Assembly (NCBI RefSeq): GCF_900169065.1
Contig: NZ_FXZB01000007.1
Coordinates: 1-64,000, forward strand
Direction: 5' to 3'
From: Brevibacterium aurantiacum
GTDB lineage: Bacteria; Actinomycetota; Actinomycetes; Actinomycetales; Brevibacteriaceae
DNA length: 64,000 nt
A program made the translations under genes and the position numbers. Positions 1 to 7,082 of the stretch are shown piece by piece. How positions within the stretch are numbered: position 1 is the stretch's first letter; each line of letters opens with the position of its first letter. A model generated the notes under the pieces. That model worked only from the letters and a program-made list of their open reading frames with translations, was not told where the DNA came from and made no database searches.

Positions 1-2
1 AT

Positions 3-53
3 GGGCAGACCGAGGTCGACCCGGTCGGGGTGGTGATGCCGCTGACCGCGTGA
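3..53 (+). CDS. 3' end of an unidentified coding sequence (partial)
   Basis: The window opens in a frame that reads GQTEVDPVGVVMPLTA and then stops with TGA. With only 16 codons no family can be named. The composition (GV, DPVG) resembles the end of an ordinary enzyme, but this could be chance reading-through. No gene follows until the convergent amidotransferase ends at 321; I see nothing distinctive between 54 and 320. Confidence 0.3.
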   Translation, partial: GQTEVDPVGVVMPLTA

Positions 54-320
54 TTCGTAGCCCGACCCCGCTGCTTAATACCAAGTTAAAGGAACTACCG
101 AAGAACACCACGAAAAGGGACTTGACCGTCGCGAGCTCTTTTGAGCTTGGGCAATGTGAATTTCACCGTTAGAGCAAAGATCGTTGGAGGAACTTGGGTA
201 TCAACTCCGATGCACAGCAGTGCGTCAGTGGTGAACCTCGCGGTGGTCCCGCTCCTTCTCGGGTGCAATTGACCAAGACTTTGAACAATCGTCGAGGTCT
301 CGTCATGCAGATCGGCCCCC

Positions 321-1121
321 TCAAACCCCCACCACAGTCTCCGCCCCATCCGCCACAGTCAGCCGCATCGCCGTATTCTGCTCGATGAGGTTCCATCCCT
401 TATGGTCCAGTCCTGAGGACGACACGATCATCGCGCCGTCAGCTAAGCGCTGCCAGCTCATCCGGTAGTAGTGGTCCTTATGGTCCAACGGCAGCTCACC
501 GCCCGTGCCCGAGGTGTCGAAGCTCTGATACGGAATCGCCGTTCCCGCGGTCGCGTGGACGACGATCATCTCCTCGGCGCTGAGCACGAGCAGGTTGATC
601 CCCGGATGGTCGAAGTCTGCGCGCAGCATCCGCACGGTCGCGACCGTCGCATCGAACAATGTCTCGCCCTCATCCACGCGTCGAAGTATGAGTGCAAAGA
701 TGATGGCACTGTCTGTGGTCCCGCCGATGCGCTCCACCTCGGCGGACGTGACATATTCGCGCAGTCGGTCGATCGGATGAACGGAGCCGTTGTGAGCAAG
801 AGCAATGTCTGAAGTCAGGAACGGGTGAGTGTTCTCCTCGTGCACGTCCATGCCCGCCGTCGCCATCCGCAGGTGGAAGATTCGACCGATGCTCGTCTCC
901 GCATCAAGTGCATCCGTCAGCTGCGGATCATCGGCACCTTCACGGGGCCTACGGAAGCGCTTGACCACCTCGGCGTCGGTGGGATCAGCACTGATCCACG
1001 CTGTGCCCCACCCGTCGTCGTGCAATCTGCCCAAATCCTGCCACTGCCGGCACTCGTCGGTGCCGATGAGGTCCGCTGCGCTCGCCGGAGTGGGGGAGAT
1101 GTAGCCGAGAAGTCTGCACAT
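321..1121 (-). CDS. class II glutamine amidotransferase
   Basis: This 266-residue protein is a single-domain class II (Ntn-hydrolase) glutamine amidotransferase, which hydrolyses glutamine through an N-terminal cysteine. It begins MCRLLGY, so Cys2 becomes the nucleophile once Met1 is removed. Other family signatures are DDGWGTAW near residue 37, FHLRMAT near 82 and DIALAHNGSVH near 105, which shape the glutamine pocket. The length fits the stand-alone YafJ/EgtC-like group rather than GlmS, PurF or AsnB, which carry a second synthase domain. The acceptor for the ammonia is unknown and no partner gene is adjacent. The ATG has a GGAG ribosome-binding site four bases upstream. The gene diverges from the Fic gene and shares a short AT-rich intergenic region with it. 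Confidence 0.85.
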   Translation of the reverse strand: MCRLLGYISPTPASAADLIGTDECRQWQDLGRLHDDGWGTAWISADPTDAEVVKRFRRPREGADDPQLTDALDAETSIGRIFHLRMATAGMDVHEENTHPFLTSDIALAHNGSVHPIDRLREYVTSAEVERIGGTTDSAIIFALILRRVDEGETLFDATVATVRMLRADFDHPGINLLVLSAEEMIVVHATAGTAIPYQSFDTSGTGGELPLDHKDHYYRMSWQRLADGAMIVSSSGLDHKGWNLIEQNTAMRLTVADGAETVVGV

Positions 1122-1169
1122 GTCTCCAGGCTACGTCCGGTAGATACATCGACTGCGAAGTGTGAATTG

Positions 1170-1210
1170 GTTAGACTATAACTAACAGATAGTTTATTAA
1201 GTGTTAATAA
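1170..1210. promoter_or_regulatory. cluster of three inverted repeats upstream of the Fic gene
   Basis: Three inverted repeats are packed into 41 AT-rich bases. GTTAG/CTAAC lies at 1170-1174 and 1182-1186, AACTA/TAGTT at 1180-1184 and 1190-1194, and TTATTAA/TTAATAA at 1194-1200 and 1204-1210. The last abuts the AAGGAG ribosome-binding site of the Fic gene at about 1209-1214. The layout suggests an operator array. The C-terminal winged helix of the Fic protein is an obvious candidate ligand, but that is inference. Confidence 0.5.
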
Positions 1211-1222
1211 GGAGCTCGCGCA

Positions 1223-2446
1223 ATGACGGTTATCGAGGTCCCGGTACCCTCGCTGGATAGTGAGGAACTGAGTTGGTCACCAGTCAATCCGGACATGCTC
1301 AGCCGTCGGGAGGTTCAGCGCCAGCCTGGTATCTATCGTGCAGCCTTAGTGCCGGAGATCGCTGGGTGGGAGGTGCATCTTCCGGCTGAAATGCATGCTG
1401 ACGTCGACGATGCCACCGGAGCTTTGGCGCGGGTCGACGGATTCGCAGCAGGAAAACTGGGTGCAGGTGATCGCATCGGCAGCCCTATGCCGGCAATTCT
1501 GCTGCGGACCGAGAGCGCATCCAGCTCTCAAATCGAGCAGCTGACAACATCGGCTCTTCAGCTTGCACTTGCCGCCATCGACGAGACGACGAAGGCTAAT
1601 GCCACAACCGTTCTGGGCAACGTGCATGCCATGGAGACTGCGATCGGAGTGTCGGGTGAGATTTCGCTCCAGTCGATTCTCGACATGCACCGGGCTCTGC
1701 TGAAGAGTGATCGGATGATGGCTTCCGAAGCAGGACGGTTCCGTGAACAGCAAGTGTGGATCGGGCCGGGGGGAAGCGGGCCGTTGCTCGCCGATTTTGT
1801 ACCGCCGGCGCACCGTCGGATTCCACCTGCCATGGAAGATCTCGTCGAATTCATCGCGCGAGAAGATCTTCCCGTGCTGGTACAAGCCGCCGTCGCACAT
1901 GCGCAGTTCGAGACCATCCACCCGTTCGCCGACGGTAACGGCAAAACCGGCCGAGCTCTGGTGCACGCAATTCTCAAGGAGAAGGGGCTTGTCACCACTT
2001 CGGTGATACCGATCTCGGCGGGACTGCTCACGGACATCGGTGCGTACTTCGCCGCGCTCGGTGCATTTCGCTCCGGTGATGCAGGACCGATCATTGCTCA
2101 GTTCACTCGTGCTGCACGGTTTGCCAGCCATACGGGCAGACAGCTTATGGACGAGCTGCTCACCATGCTGCATGAGATGGAGCAGGCGCTGGCAGGGGTG
2201 AGGCGCGACTCGTCAACATGGACATTGCTGCCCACGCTGATTGCGCAGCCAGTGGTCAATCTCAGCTTCGTCGCCGCCGAACTGGGGACCAACCAGGTGA
2301 CGGCGTTGCGTGCGATCGACACATTGGTCGATCGTGGCATTCTTCTCGAGGCAACCGGACGTAGAAGGAACCGCGTCTGGCGGCAGCCGGGTGTACTCAG
2401 TGTTCTCGACGCTTTCGCGGACAGTGCGCGACGAAGCGGGCGATGA
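1223..2446 (+). CDS. Fic family protein with C-terminal winged helix
   Basis: Fic enzymes transfer AMP or a related nucleotide from a nucleotide donor to a protein hydroxyl. The core motif HPFADGNGKTGR is at residues 233-244, with the catalytic His233 and phosphate-binding GNG; the usual GNGR is GNGK here. An (S/T)xxxE-type inhibitory motif, SSSQIEQ, lies at about 100-106, placing it in the class with an N-terminal inhibitory helix, although Gln follows the Glu where Gly or Asn is usual. The C-terminal part, about 335-400, looks like a winged helix (VNLSFVAAELGTN, then VTALRAIDTLVDRGIL). The 407-residue length is typical of Fic/DUF4172-like bacterial proteins. ATG 1223 has an AAGGAG site nine bases upstream. 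The macro-domain gene follows after 13 bases, so the two are probably cotranscribed. The target is unknown. Confidence 0.9.
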   Translation: MTVIEVPVPSLDSEELSWSPVNPDMLSRREVQRQPGIYRAALVPEIAGWEVHLPAEMHADVDDATGALARVDGFAAGKLGAGDRIGSPMPAILLRTESASSSQIEQLTTSALQLALAAIDETTKANATTVLGNVHAMETAIGVSGEISLQSILDMHRALLKSDRMMASEAGRFREQQVWIGPGGSGPLLADFVPPAHRRIPPAMEDLVEFIAREDLPVLVQAAVAHAQFETIHPFADGNGKTGRALVHAILKEKGLVTTSVIPISAGLLTDIGAYFAALGAFRSGDAGPIIAQFTRAARFASHTGRQLMDELLTMLHEMEQALAGVRRDSSTWTLLPTLIAQPVVNLSFVAAELGTNQVTALRAIDTLVDRGILLEATGRRRNRVWRQPGVLSVLDAFADSARRSGR

Positions 2447-2459
2447 CTAGACTCGAACC

Positions 2460-2993
2460 ATGAAGATCACGGTACTCGAGGGAGACATCACCGAGGCCTC
2501 CGTGGACGCGATCGTCAACGCCGCGAACTCAAGCCTGCTGGGCGGTGGCGGTGTCGACGGAGCCATCCACAAGGCAGCCGGACCCGAACTGCTCGAAGCC
2601 TGCCGCGAAGTCCGCCGCACCAGTCACCCGCGTGGACTTTCTGCCGGCCAAGCCGTCGCAACAGACGCCGGTGCACTCAAAGCCAGGTGGGTCATCCACA
2701 CCGTCGGACCGAACCGTCATCAGGGTGAGGCCGATCCTGAGGTGCTCGAGTCCTGCTTCGAATCGAGCCTCAACTTAGCCGTTGAACTCGGCGCCGCCTC
2801 GGTGGCCTTCCCGGCTATCGGCGGGGGAGTCTACGGATGGTCGGCCAGGGACGTCGCCGAGGCGGCCCATTCCGTCATCGTCGACGGCCGGGAACATGGA
2901 CGCTGGGAGTCGATTCGCGAGGTCAATTTCGTCCTCTTCAGCGATTCGATGACGAGCGTGTTCTGCCAGGTCTTCGACCACGACCAATGGTGA
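2460..2993 (+). CDS. macro domain protein, probable ADP-ribose deacylase/hydrolase
   Basis: This is a stand-alone macro domain of 177 residues. Macro domains of this type bind ADP-ribose and often hydrolyse O-acetyl-ADP-ribose or mono-ADP-ribosyl groups on protein or nucleic acid. The protein starts MKITVLEGDITEASVDAIV, followed by NAANSSLLGGGGVDGAIHKA, which holds the asparagines and glycine loop of the YmdB/MacroD active site. The phosphate-binding loop FPAIGGGVYGW sits near 120. Its start is 13 bases after the Fic stop. The pairing of a protein nucleotidyltransferase with a nucleotide-binding hydrolase may be functional, but macro genes are also common on their own. No DarT-like toxin is nearby. 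Confidence 0.9.
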   Translation: MKITVLEGDITEASVDAIVNAANSSLLGGGGVDGAIHKAAGPELLEACREVRRTSHPRGLSAGQAVATDAGALKARWVIHTVGPNRHQGEADPEVLESCFESSLNLAVELGAASVAFPAIGGGVYGWSARDVAEAAHSVIVDGREHGRWESIREVNFVLFSDSMTSVFCQVFDHDQW

Positions 2994-3015
2994 TGGCTGT
3001 GGTTATCCTGGACGT

Positions 3016-3354
3016 ATGGGTGCAAGCTATGAAGAGACGATGACCGTCCCCATCGCCGCGGCCGATGTCGGGCAGAGGGCATTCGAGGTGCTGAGGAACC
3101 TACAGGGTGCCGCCGGGTCGATTGCGACCACGCGGCCCGGGGTGCTCAGTGCCTCGTTCAGGGCGACGTGGAGGAGTTGGGGCGAGAAGATCACCGTCCA
3201 CATCGATCAGGCGTCGGACGGCACCGTCGTGCGCATCCGCAGCGCCTGTGCCTTTCCCTTTCAGTTCTTCGACTGGGGAGTGAACAGGGGAAATGTGCAG
3301 CAGATCAGGGCCGGCCTCGAGCCTCCCCACGCACCGGAGGCAGGAAGACCATGA
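3016..3354 (+). CDS. hypothetical protein
   Basis: I do not recognise a family in this 112-residue protein. It has no signal peptide or membrane segment. The middle alternates short predicted strands (VLSASFRATWRSWGEKITVHID, then GTVVRIRSACAFPF), which resembles small proteins of the SRPBCC or DUF1499 kind. It ends with a proline-rich tail and overlaps the following VOC gene by four bases (ATGA), so it is probably translated with it. That overlap and the normal codon bias support a real gene. Confidence 0.6.
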   Translation: MGASYEETMTVPIAAADVGQRAFEVLRNLQGAAGSIATTRPGVLSASFRATWRSWGEKITVHIDQASDGTVVRIRSACAFPFQFFDWGVNRGNVQQIRAGLEPPHAPEAGRP

Positions 3355-3719
3355 AGATCCGCGACGTCATCCCCGACATTCCGGTATCCGACATCGAGGC
3401 ATCCCGAGGATTCTACGAAGACTTCCTCGGCCTGGGCACCGAGGAATTCAACTTGGGCTGGGTGGCCCGCTTCACCTCGGCGGAGACCGGAGCCCACGTC
3501 CAACTCGTCACGAAGGACGCTACCGCTCCCATCACGCCTGTCCTCTCGCTCAAGGTCGACGACATCGATGCCGCCTACGCCGAGGCTGTCGATCGTGGCC
3601 TCGACATCGTCCATCCGCTGACCACCGAGGAATGGGGTGTGACGCGCTTCTTCGTCCGCGACCCCGACGGCAACGCCATCAACATCACCCAACACCGGGC
3701 CACCGAAGATCGGGAATGA
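3351..3719 (+). CDS. VOC family (glyoxalase/bleomycin-resistance fold) protein
   Basis: This 122-residue protein is one vicinal-oxygen-chelate module. It opens MKIRDVIPDIPVSDIEASR, then FYEDFLGLG near residue 22, and closes with VTRFFVRDPDGNAINI, the usual final strand of glyoxalase I and bleomycin-resistance proteins. VOC proteins act as metal-dependent lyases, isomerases or dioxygenases, or bind drugs, and the sequence does not settle which. Metal ligands are not evident, because the usual first-strand His and final Glu are Pro and Asn here, so a binding role is possible. It overlaps the gene before by ATGA and the TPP enzyme gene behind it, forming a four-gene unit. Confidence 0.8.
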   Translation: MKIRDVIPDIPVSDIEASRGFYEDFLGLGTEEFNLGWVARFTSAETGAHVQLVTKDATAPITPVLSLKVDDIDAAYAEAVDRGLDIVHPLTTEEWGVTRFFVRDPDGNAINITQHRATEDRE

Positions 3720-3727
3720 GGAATTCC

Positions 3728-4270
3728 GTGACAACGAAGTCATATACGCAGGCCGTCGCCGATGGGATCTGGGACGCCGGTGCTGACCTCATCGGCTACG
3801 TTCCCTCGGTCACCATCGCTCCTGTCATCGACCATCTGGTCTCCGCCGACGGTGGCAGTGCCGGAATCTCAGAGCGAGTGAAGCCGCTCTCCCGCGAGGA
3901 GGAAGCGATCGGAGTCCTCGGTGCCCTGCCCTTGGCCGGAAAGTTCGGGGCGATCGTCATGCAGGACAACGGCTTCGGCAACAGTCTCACGGCTCTGACG
4001 ACGTTCTCGCTGTCCTATCATCTGCCGCTGCTCATCTTCGCCAATACCCGTGGCGGCCCGAGGGAGTACAACTCGATGATTCATTCGATCAGCCAGCCGA
4101 TGCCTGCGATTCTGCGCACTGCGGGACTTCAGGTTCTCGAGCTCGATCGTCGTTCATCGTCCGAGGATTGGGAGCAGACCGTCGCCGAGGCGGGTGTTCA
4201 CGCTCGTATGACCTATCGTCCCGTCGTTGTCCTCGGCTCCTTCTGGAACACCGATGGGAAGGTGGCCTGA
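3728..4270 (+). CDS. comD: TPP-dependent decarboxylase alpha subunit, sulfopyruvate/phosphonopyruvate decarboxylase-like
   Basis: The protein of about 180 residues is the N-terminal (PYR) half of a two-subunit thiamine-diphosphate decarboxylase. It matches the alpha subunit of sulfopyruvate decarboxylase (ComD) in size and in order of motifs: GADLIGYVPS near the start, LSREEEAIGVLGALPLAGK with the conserved Glu that activates TPP, and QDNGFGNSLTALTTF. GTG 3728 is chosen because GAGGA lies six bases upstream; ATG 3716, overlapping the VOC stop, is an alternative giving four extra residues. The beta subunit follows directly. Substrates could be sulfopyruvate, phosphonopyruvate or another 3-substituted pyruvate. 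The methanogen coenzyme M pathway is not expected here, so the symbol marks homology only. Confidence 0.7.
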   Translation: MTTKSYTQAVADGIWDAGADLIGYVPSVTIAPVIDHLVSADGGSAGISERVKPLSREEEAIGVLGALPLAGKFGAIVMQDNGFGNSLTALTTFSLSYHLPLLIFANTRGGPREYNSMIHSISQPMPAILRTAGLQVLELDRRSSSEDWEQTVAEAGVHARMTYRPVVVLGSFWNTDGKVA

Positions 4271-4271
4271 G

Positions 4272-4862
4272 ATGAAGCGCATCGAAGCACTCGAGGTCCT
4301 CAACGGCCTGACCGCCGAATTGGCGGTCGTCGTGACGTGCGCGGCGACGAGCCGTGAACTGGCCTCCGTGGAGAACCGGGACAACCACTTCTACGTCCTC
4401 GACTCGATGGGCCTCGTCGGTTCCATCACCACCGGTCTCGCCCTGGCAGCCAAGGACTCGGACCTGCCCAAGGTCATCGGGCTCGAAGGCGACGGATCCC
4501 TGCTGATGAACCCGAATGTGCTGCCCACCGGAGGATTCCTCGGAGCCGAGAAGCTGTTCCTCGTCCTCCTCGACAACCAGGTGTACGGATCGACTGCAGG
4601 CCTGCCGACCTATTCCTCACGCGTCGATCTGGGCAAACTCGCCGAAGCCGCGGGCTGGACGGTCGGCCGAGCCGAAGACACAGCTCAGCTGCGCGACGAA
4701 TTCGATCGCCTGTTGACGACGACCGGGCCGACGCTGCTGCATGTGAGCATCGAGGCAGGCAATGCCGCCGATATCCCCAAGCTCCTCGTCGACCCGGTCG
4801 TCCTCGCCCACCGCTTCCAATCGTGGCTGACGGCGAGGTTAGAACCTCACACCGCCGTGTAG
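4272..4862 (+). CDS. comE: TPP-dependent decarboxylase beta subunit, sulfopyruvate/phosphonopyruvate decarboxylase-like
   Basis: This 196-residue protein is the C-terminal (PP) half of the same TPP enzyme. The TPP/Mg motif runs from GLEGDGSLLMNPNVLPTGG near residue 75 to LVLLDNQVYGSTAG, the GDG-N spacing that binds the diphosphate. It begins one base after the alpha-subunit stop, so the two are surely coexpressed. Splitting PYR and PP halves over two genes is typical of ComDE-type sulfopyruvate decarboxylases; phosphonopyruvate decarboxylase is usually one chain. No sulfonate or phosphonate gene is next to it, so the substrate is open. Confidence 0.7.
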   Translation: MKRIEALEVLNGLTAELAVVVTCAATSRELASVENRDNHFYVLDSMGLVGSITTGLALAAKDSDLPKVIGLEGDGSLLMNPNVLPTGGFLGAEKLFLVLLDNQVYGSTAGLPTYSSRVDLGKLAEAAGWTVGRAEDTAQLRDEFDRLLTTTGPTLLHVSIEAGNAADIPKLLVDPVVLAHRFQSWLTARLEPHTAV

Positions 4863-4921
4863 CTGCCGTCGCCTGCTCCGTCCCTTGTCACTGCCGTCCT
4901 CCGGTGGTTGAATGGGTAGAA

Positions 4922-4946
4922 AGTGATTGCCAAACGCAATCACTTG
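4922..4946. promoter_or_regulatory. perfect 10-bp inverted repeat upstream of the RibD-like reductase
   Basis: The arms AAGTGATTGC (4922-4931) and GCAATCACTT (4937-4946) are perfect reverse complements around a five-base centre, CAAAC. The repeat ends seven bases before the AAGGAGGA ribosome-binding site of the next gene and lies about 60 bases after the TPP enzyme stop. There is no T-run, so I favour an operator for a dimeric repressor over a terminator. Confidence 0.6.
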
Positions 4947-4962
4947 TGCTCAAGGAGGAGCG

Positions 4963-5541
4963 ATGGCAAGAGTCACATGGGGTTTCACAGCATCACTCGA
5001 CGGGTTCATCACCGGCCCGAATCACGATATGTCCTGGATGTCCGGTCTCGGGTCGCTCGCCGATGGAACCGTGGAGGATCTCGCCTCCCAGGTCGCCGTC
5101 ATCATCTCCGGGCGCCGTGGCTATGACGCAGCGAAGGCACAGGCAGCCGAGCGCGACGAACTGACCTCCGAGGCCTACGGCGGAGCGTGGGACGGCACCG
5201 AGTTCATCCTCACCCACCGCCCCGAGGAGCTCGCCGAGGACACGACGATCACAGCCTTGAACTGCTCCATCGCCGAGGTGGTCGATCGGGCCCGGGCCAT
5301 CGCCGGTGATCGAGACATCCAGATCATCAGCGCCGACATCGGTCGGCAGGCGCTCGAGGTCGATCTCATCGACGAGATGCAGGTCTTCGTCGCGCCCATC
5401 TTCCTCGGCGAAGGCACGAGGGTCTTCGACGTGCCCGGTGGCAGGCGCGTCTATTGGGAGCTGGCTGAGGAAGACGATGCGAACAAGGGTGCCTGGTTCC
5501 GCAGGTTCCGTCCGCGACGCCAGCAGGATCTCACGCCATAA
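4963..5541 (+). CDS. dihydrofolate reductase family protein (RibD C-terminal domain)
   Basis: The 192-residue product has the RibD C-terminal/DHFR fold of NADPH-dependent reductases. It begins MARVTWGFTASLDGFITGPN, the typical first strand of this family (S-x-D-G-x-I/A), then has VAVIISGRRGYD near 45 and FVAPIFLGEGTRVF near 148. Members of this group are common in actinobacteria, rarely characterised, and are usually neither true DHFR nor riboflavin enzymes. ATG 4963 is fixed by a strong AAGGAGGA site two to nine bases upstream. The upstream open frame to 4927 is not needed. A perfect inverted repeat just before the ribosome-binding site suggests local repression. Confidence 0.85.
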   Translation: MARVTWGFTASLDGFITGPNHDMSWMSGLGSLADGTVEDLASQVAVIISGRRGYDAAKAQAAERDELTSEAYGGAWDGTEFILTHRPEELAEDTTITALNCSIAEVVDRARAIAGDRDIQIISADIGRQALEVDLIDEMQVFVAPIFLGEGTRVFDVPGGRRVYWELAEEDDANKGAWFRRFRPRRQQDLTP

Positions 5542-5544
5542 GGC

Positions 5545-6285
5545 TCACTCGGACTGGTTGCTCAGCTCCCAGAGGATGCGCAGCGCCTCGTCATCGAAGT
5601 CTTCGCTGGCGGTGTTGGGCTCGCTGTCGTGGACCTCGGCGTGCAGCTGCTCCATCTTGCGATCGAGCTGGCCGGCCACCTCGGCGGCCTGAGTGAGTTC
5701 ATCAACCAGCCGATCGGGGACTTCACCTGCGAACTTGTAGTGGATCTTGTGTTCCAGGCTGGCCCAGAAGTCCATGGCGATGGTGCGGATCTGAACCTCA
5801 CAGATGACCGGGGTCCGTCCCTGGCTGAGGAAGACGGGCACCTCGAGGATCGCGTGCAGGCTCTTGTATCCGTTGGGCTTCGGATCGGCGATGTAGTCCT
5901 TGATCTCCACGACCCGAACATCGTCCTGCGCAGTCAGCATCTCCAGGACCTGGTAGGTGTCTGCGATGAAGCTGCAGGTGATGCGGATGCCCGCGATGTC
6001 GGTGATGTTCGCGCGGATGACCTCGATGTCGAGCGGGAGCCCTCGCCGATTGACCTTCTCGAGCAGACTCCGCGGCGACTTCACCCGTGAGGTGATGTGC
6101 TCGATCGGGTTGTAACTGTGAGCGTGCTCGGACTCCTCACGCAGAATGGAGATCTTGGTCAGCAGCTCGTTGATGACGAAGCGGTGCTCCATGATCAGCT
6201 GAGAGAAATCCTGCCGCAGGGCGCGCACGCTTGCCACCTGGCCAGGGGACAGCGCCAAGCTCGAGGGGTGCTGGTGTCGGCTCAT
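5545..6285 (-). CDS. small alarmone synthetase (GTP pyrophosphokinase family)
   Basis: This 246-residue protein has a RelA/SpoT synthetase domain without the HD hydrolase, TGS or ACT domains, so it is a small alarmone synthetase of the RelQ/RelP kind that transfers pyrophosphate from ATP to GTP or GDP. The motifs are in order: RVKSPRSLLEK near 67, DIAGIRITCSF near 93 with the catalytic acidic region, KPNGYKSLHAILEVP near 136 for nucleotide binding, and EVQIRTIAMDFWASLEHKIHYK near 165. The C-terminal tail is acidic. GGAGG lies four bases before ATG. The gene is convergent with the reductase gene, the two stops being three bases apart. Regulation is presumably transcriptional, because no regulatory domain is attached. 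Confidence 0.9.
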   Translation of the reverse strand: MSRHQHPSSLALSPGQVASVRALRQDFSQLIMEHRFVINELLTKISILREESEHAHSYNPIEHITSRVKSPRSLLEKVNRRGLPLDIEVIRANITDIAGIRITCSFIADTYQVLEMLTAQDDVRVVEIKDYIADPKPNGYKSLHAILEVPVFLSQGRTPVICEVQIRTIAMDFWASLEHKIHYKFAGEVPDRLVDELTQAAEVAGQLDRKMEQLHAEVHDSEPNTASEDFDDEALRILWELSNQSE

Positions 6286-6398
6286 GATCCTCCGTGAGTG
6301 GCGTGGGCGGTGCCCTGCAAGTTTATCCCCGCCCGTCCCGGCCCGTCCCCGCGGCGCTCGCCCTACCGTGTGTCAGTGCCTCGGCGTACCGTAAGACC

Positions 6399-6662
6399 AT
6401 GTGCAGGAACATCAGAACCCTTCATAACTTCGAACCCCTCGCGACCTCGGACGAAGTGCACGCCGCAGCGCTGCAGTACGTGCGCAAGATCGCGGGCACA
6501 ACGAAGCCCTCCCAAGCCAATGCCGCCGCATTCGAGGCAGCCGTTGAGGAGATCGCCCACACGACTCAGCATCTCCTCGACGCCTTGGTGACCACGGCAC
6601 CACCGAAGAACCGTGAGGTCGAGGCTGAGAAGCGACGAGCCAGATATGAGGCCCGTGCATGA
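6399..6662 (+). CDS. DUF2277 family protein
   Basis: The 87-residue protein begins MCRNIRTLHNFEP and has AALQYVRKIAGTTKPSQAN in the middle, then an LLDALVTTAPPKNREVEAEK tail. This is the DUF2277 pattern, found mostly in actinobacteria and of unknown function. The conserved Cys2, Asn and repeated basic residues hint at nucleic-acid or metal binding, which is not tested. I chose ATG 6399 because it gives the canonical MCRNI start; the frame is open upstream to 6294. Its stop overlaps the next gene by ATGA. Confidence 0.85.
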   Translation: MCRNIRTLHNFEPLATSDEVHAAALQYVRKIAGTTKPSQANAAAFEAAVEEIAHTTQHLLDALVTTAPPKNREVEAEKRRARYEARA

Positions 6663-7045
6663 CGATCCTCGGGCTCATCCTCGCCGGGCTGGCAGCGGCC
6701 CTGCGCGTCTTCATCTTCTATCTGGAGTCGATTGCCTGGACGGGCCCGCGTGCTCGTGCGACATTCGGAACCAGTGAAGAGGATGCTGCTGCCACGAAGT
6801 CCATGGCTTTCAATCAGGGCTTCTACAATCTCTTCCTCGCCCTCGCGGTCTTCATCGGCATCATCGTCTGCCTCGCCGGTGCACCGACGGTCGGCCTCAC
6901 GCTCGTCTTCACCGGAGTCGGATCGATGCTCGCAGCGGCACTCGTGCTCGTGGCTTCGTCACCCGACCTTGCCTCCTCGGCGATCAAGCAGGGCCTGCTG
7001 CCTCTGCTGGCGGTCGTGTCTCTGCTCATCGGCATCGCCGTCTGA
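6659..7045 (+). CDS. DUF1304 family membrane protein
   Basis: This 128-residue protein has four predicted membrane helices, at about 1-23, 52-72, 76-97 and 106-127, with a short loop carrying ESIAWTGPRARATFGTS near 23-41. That order and the AFNQGFYNLFLA segment identify DUF1304, an uncharacterised family of small inner-membrane proteins. It is translationally coupled to the DUF2277 gene by a four-base overlap. The downstream neighbour is the convergent IclR gene. Confidence 0.85.
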   Translation: MTILGLILAGLAAALRVFIFYLESIAWTGPRARATFGTSEEDAAATKSMAFNQGFYNLFLALAVFIGIIVCLAGAPTVGLTLVFTGVGSMLAAALVLVASSPDLASSAIKQGLLPLLAVVSLLIGIAV

Positions 7046-7082
7046 CGAACGGGGAGCCTGACACGTGAGGAGCCCGGCCCGA

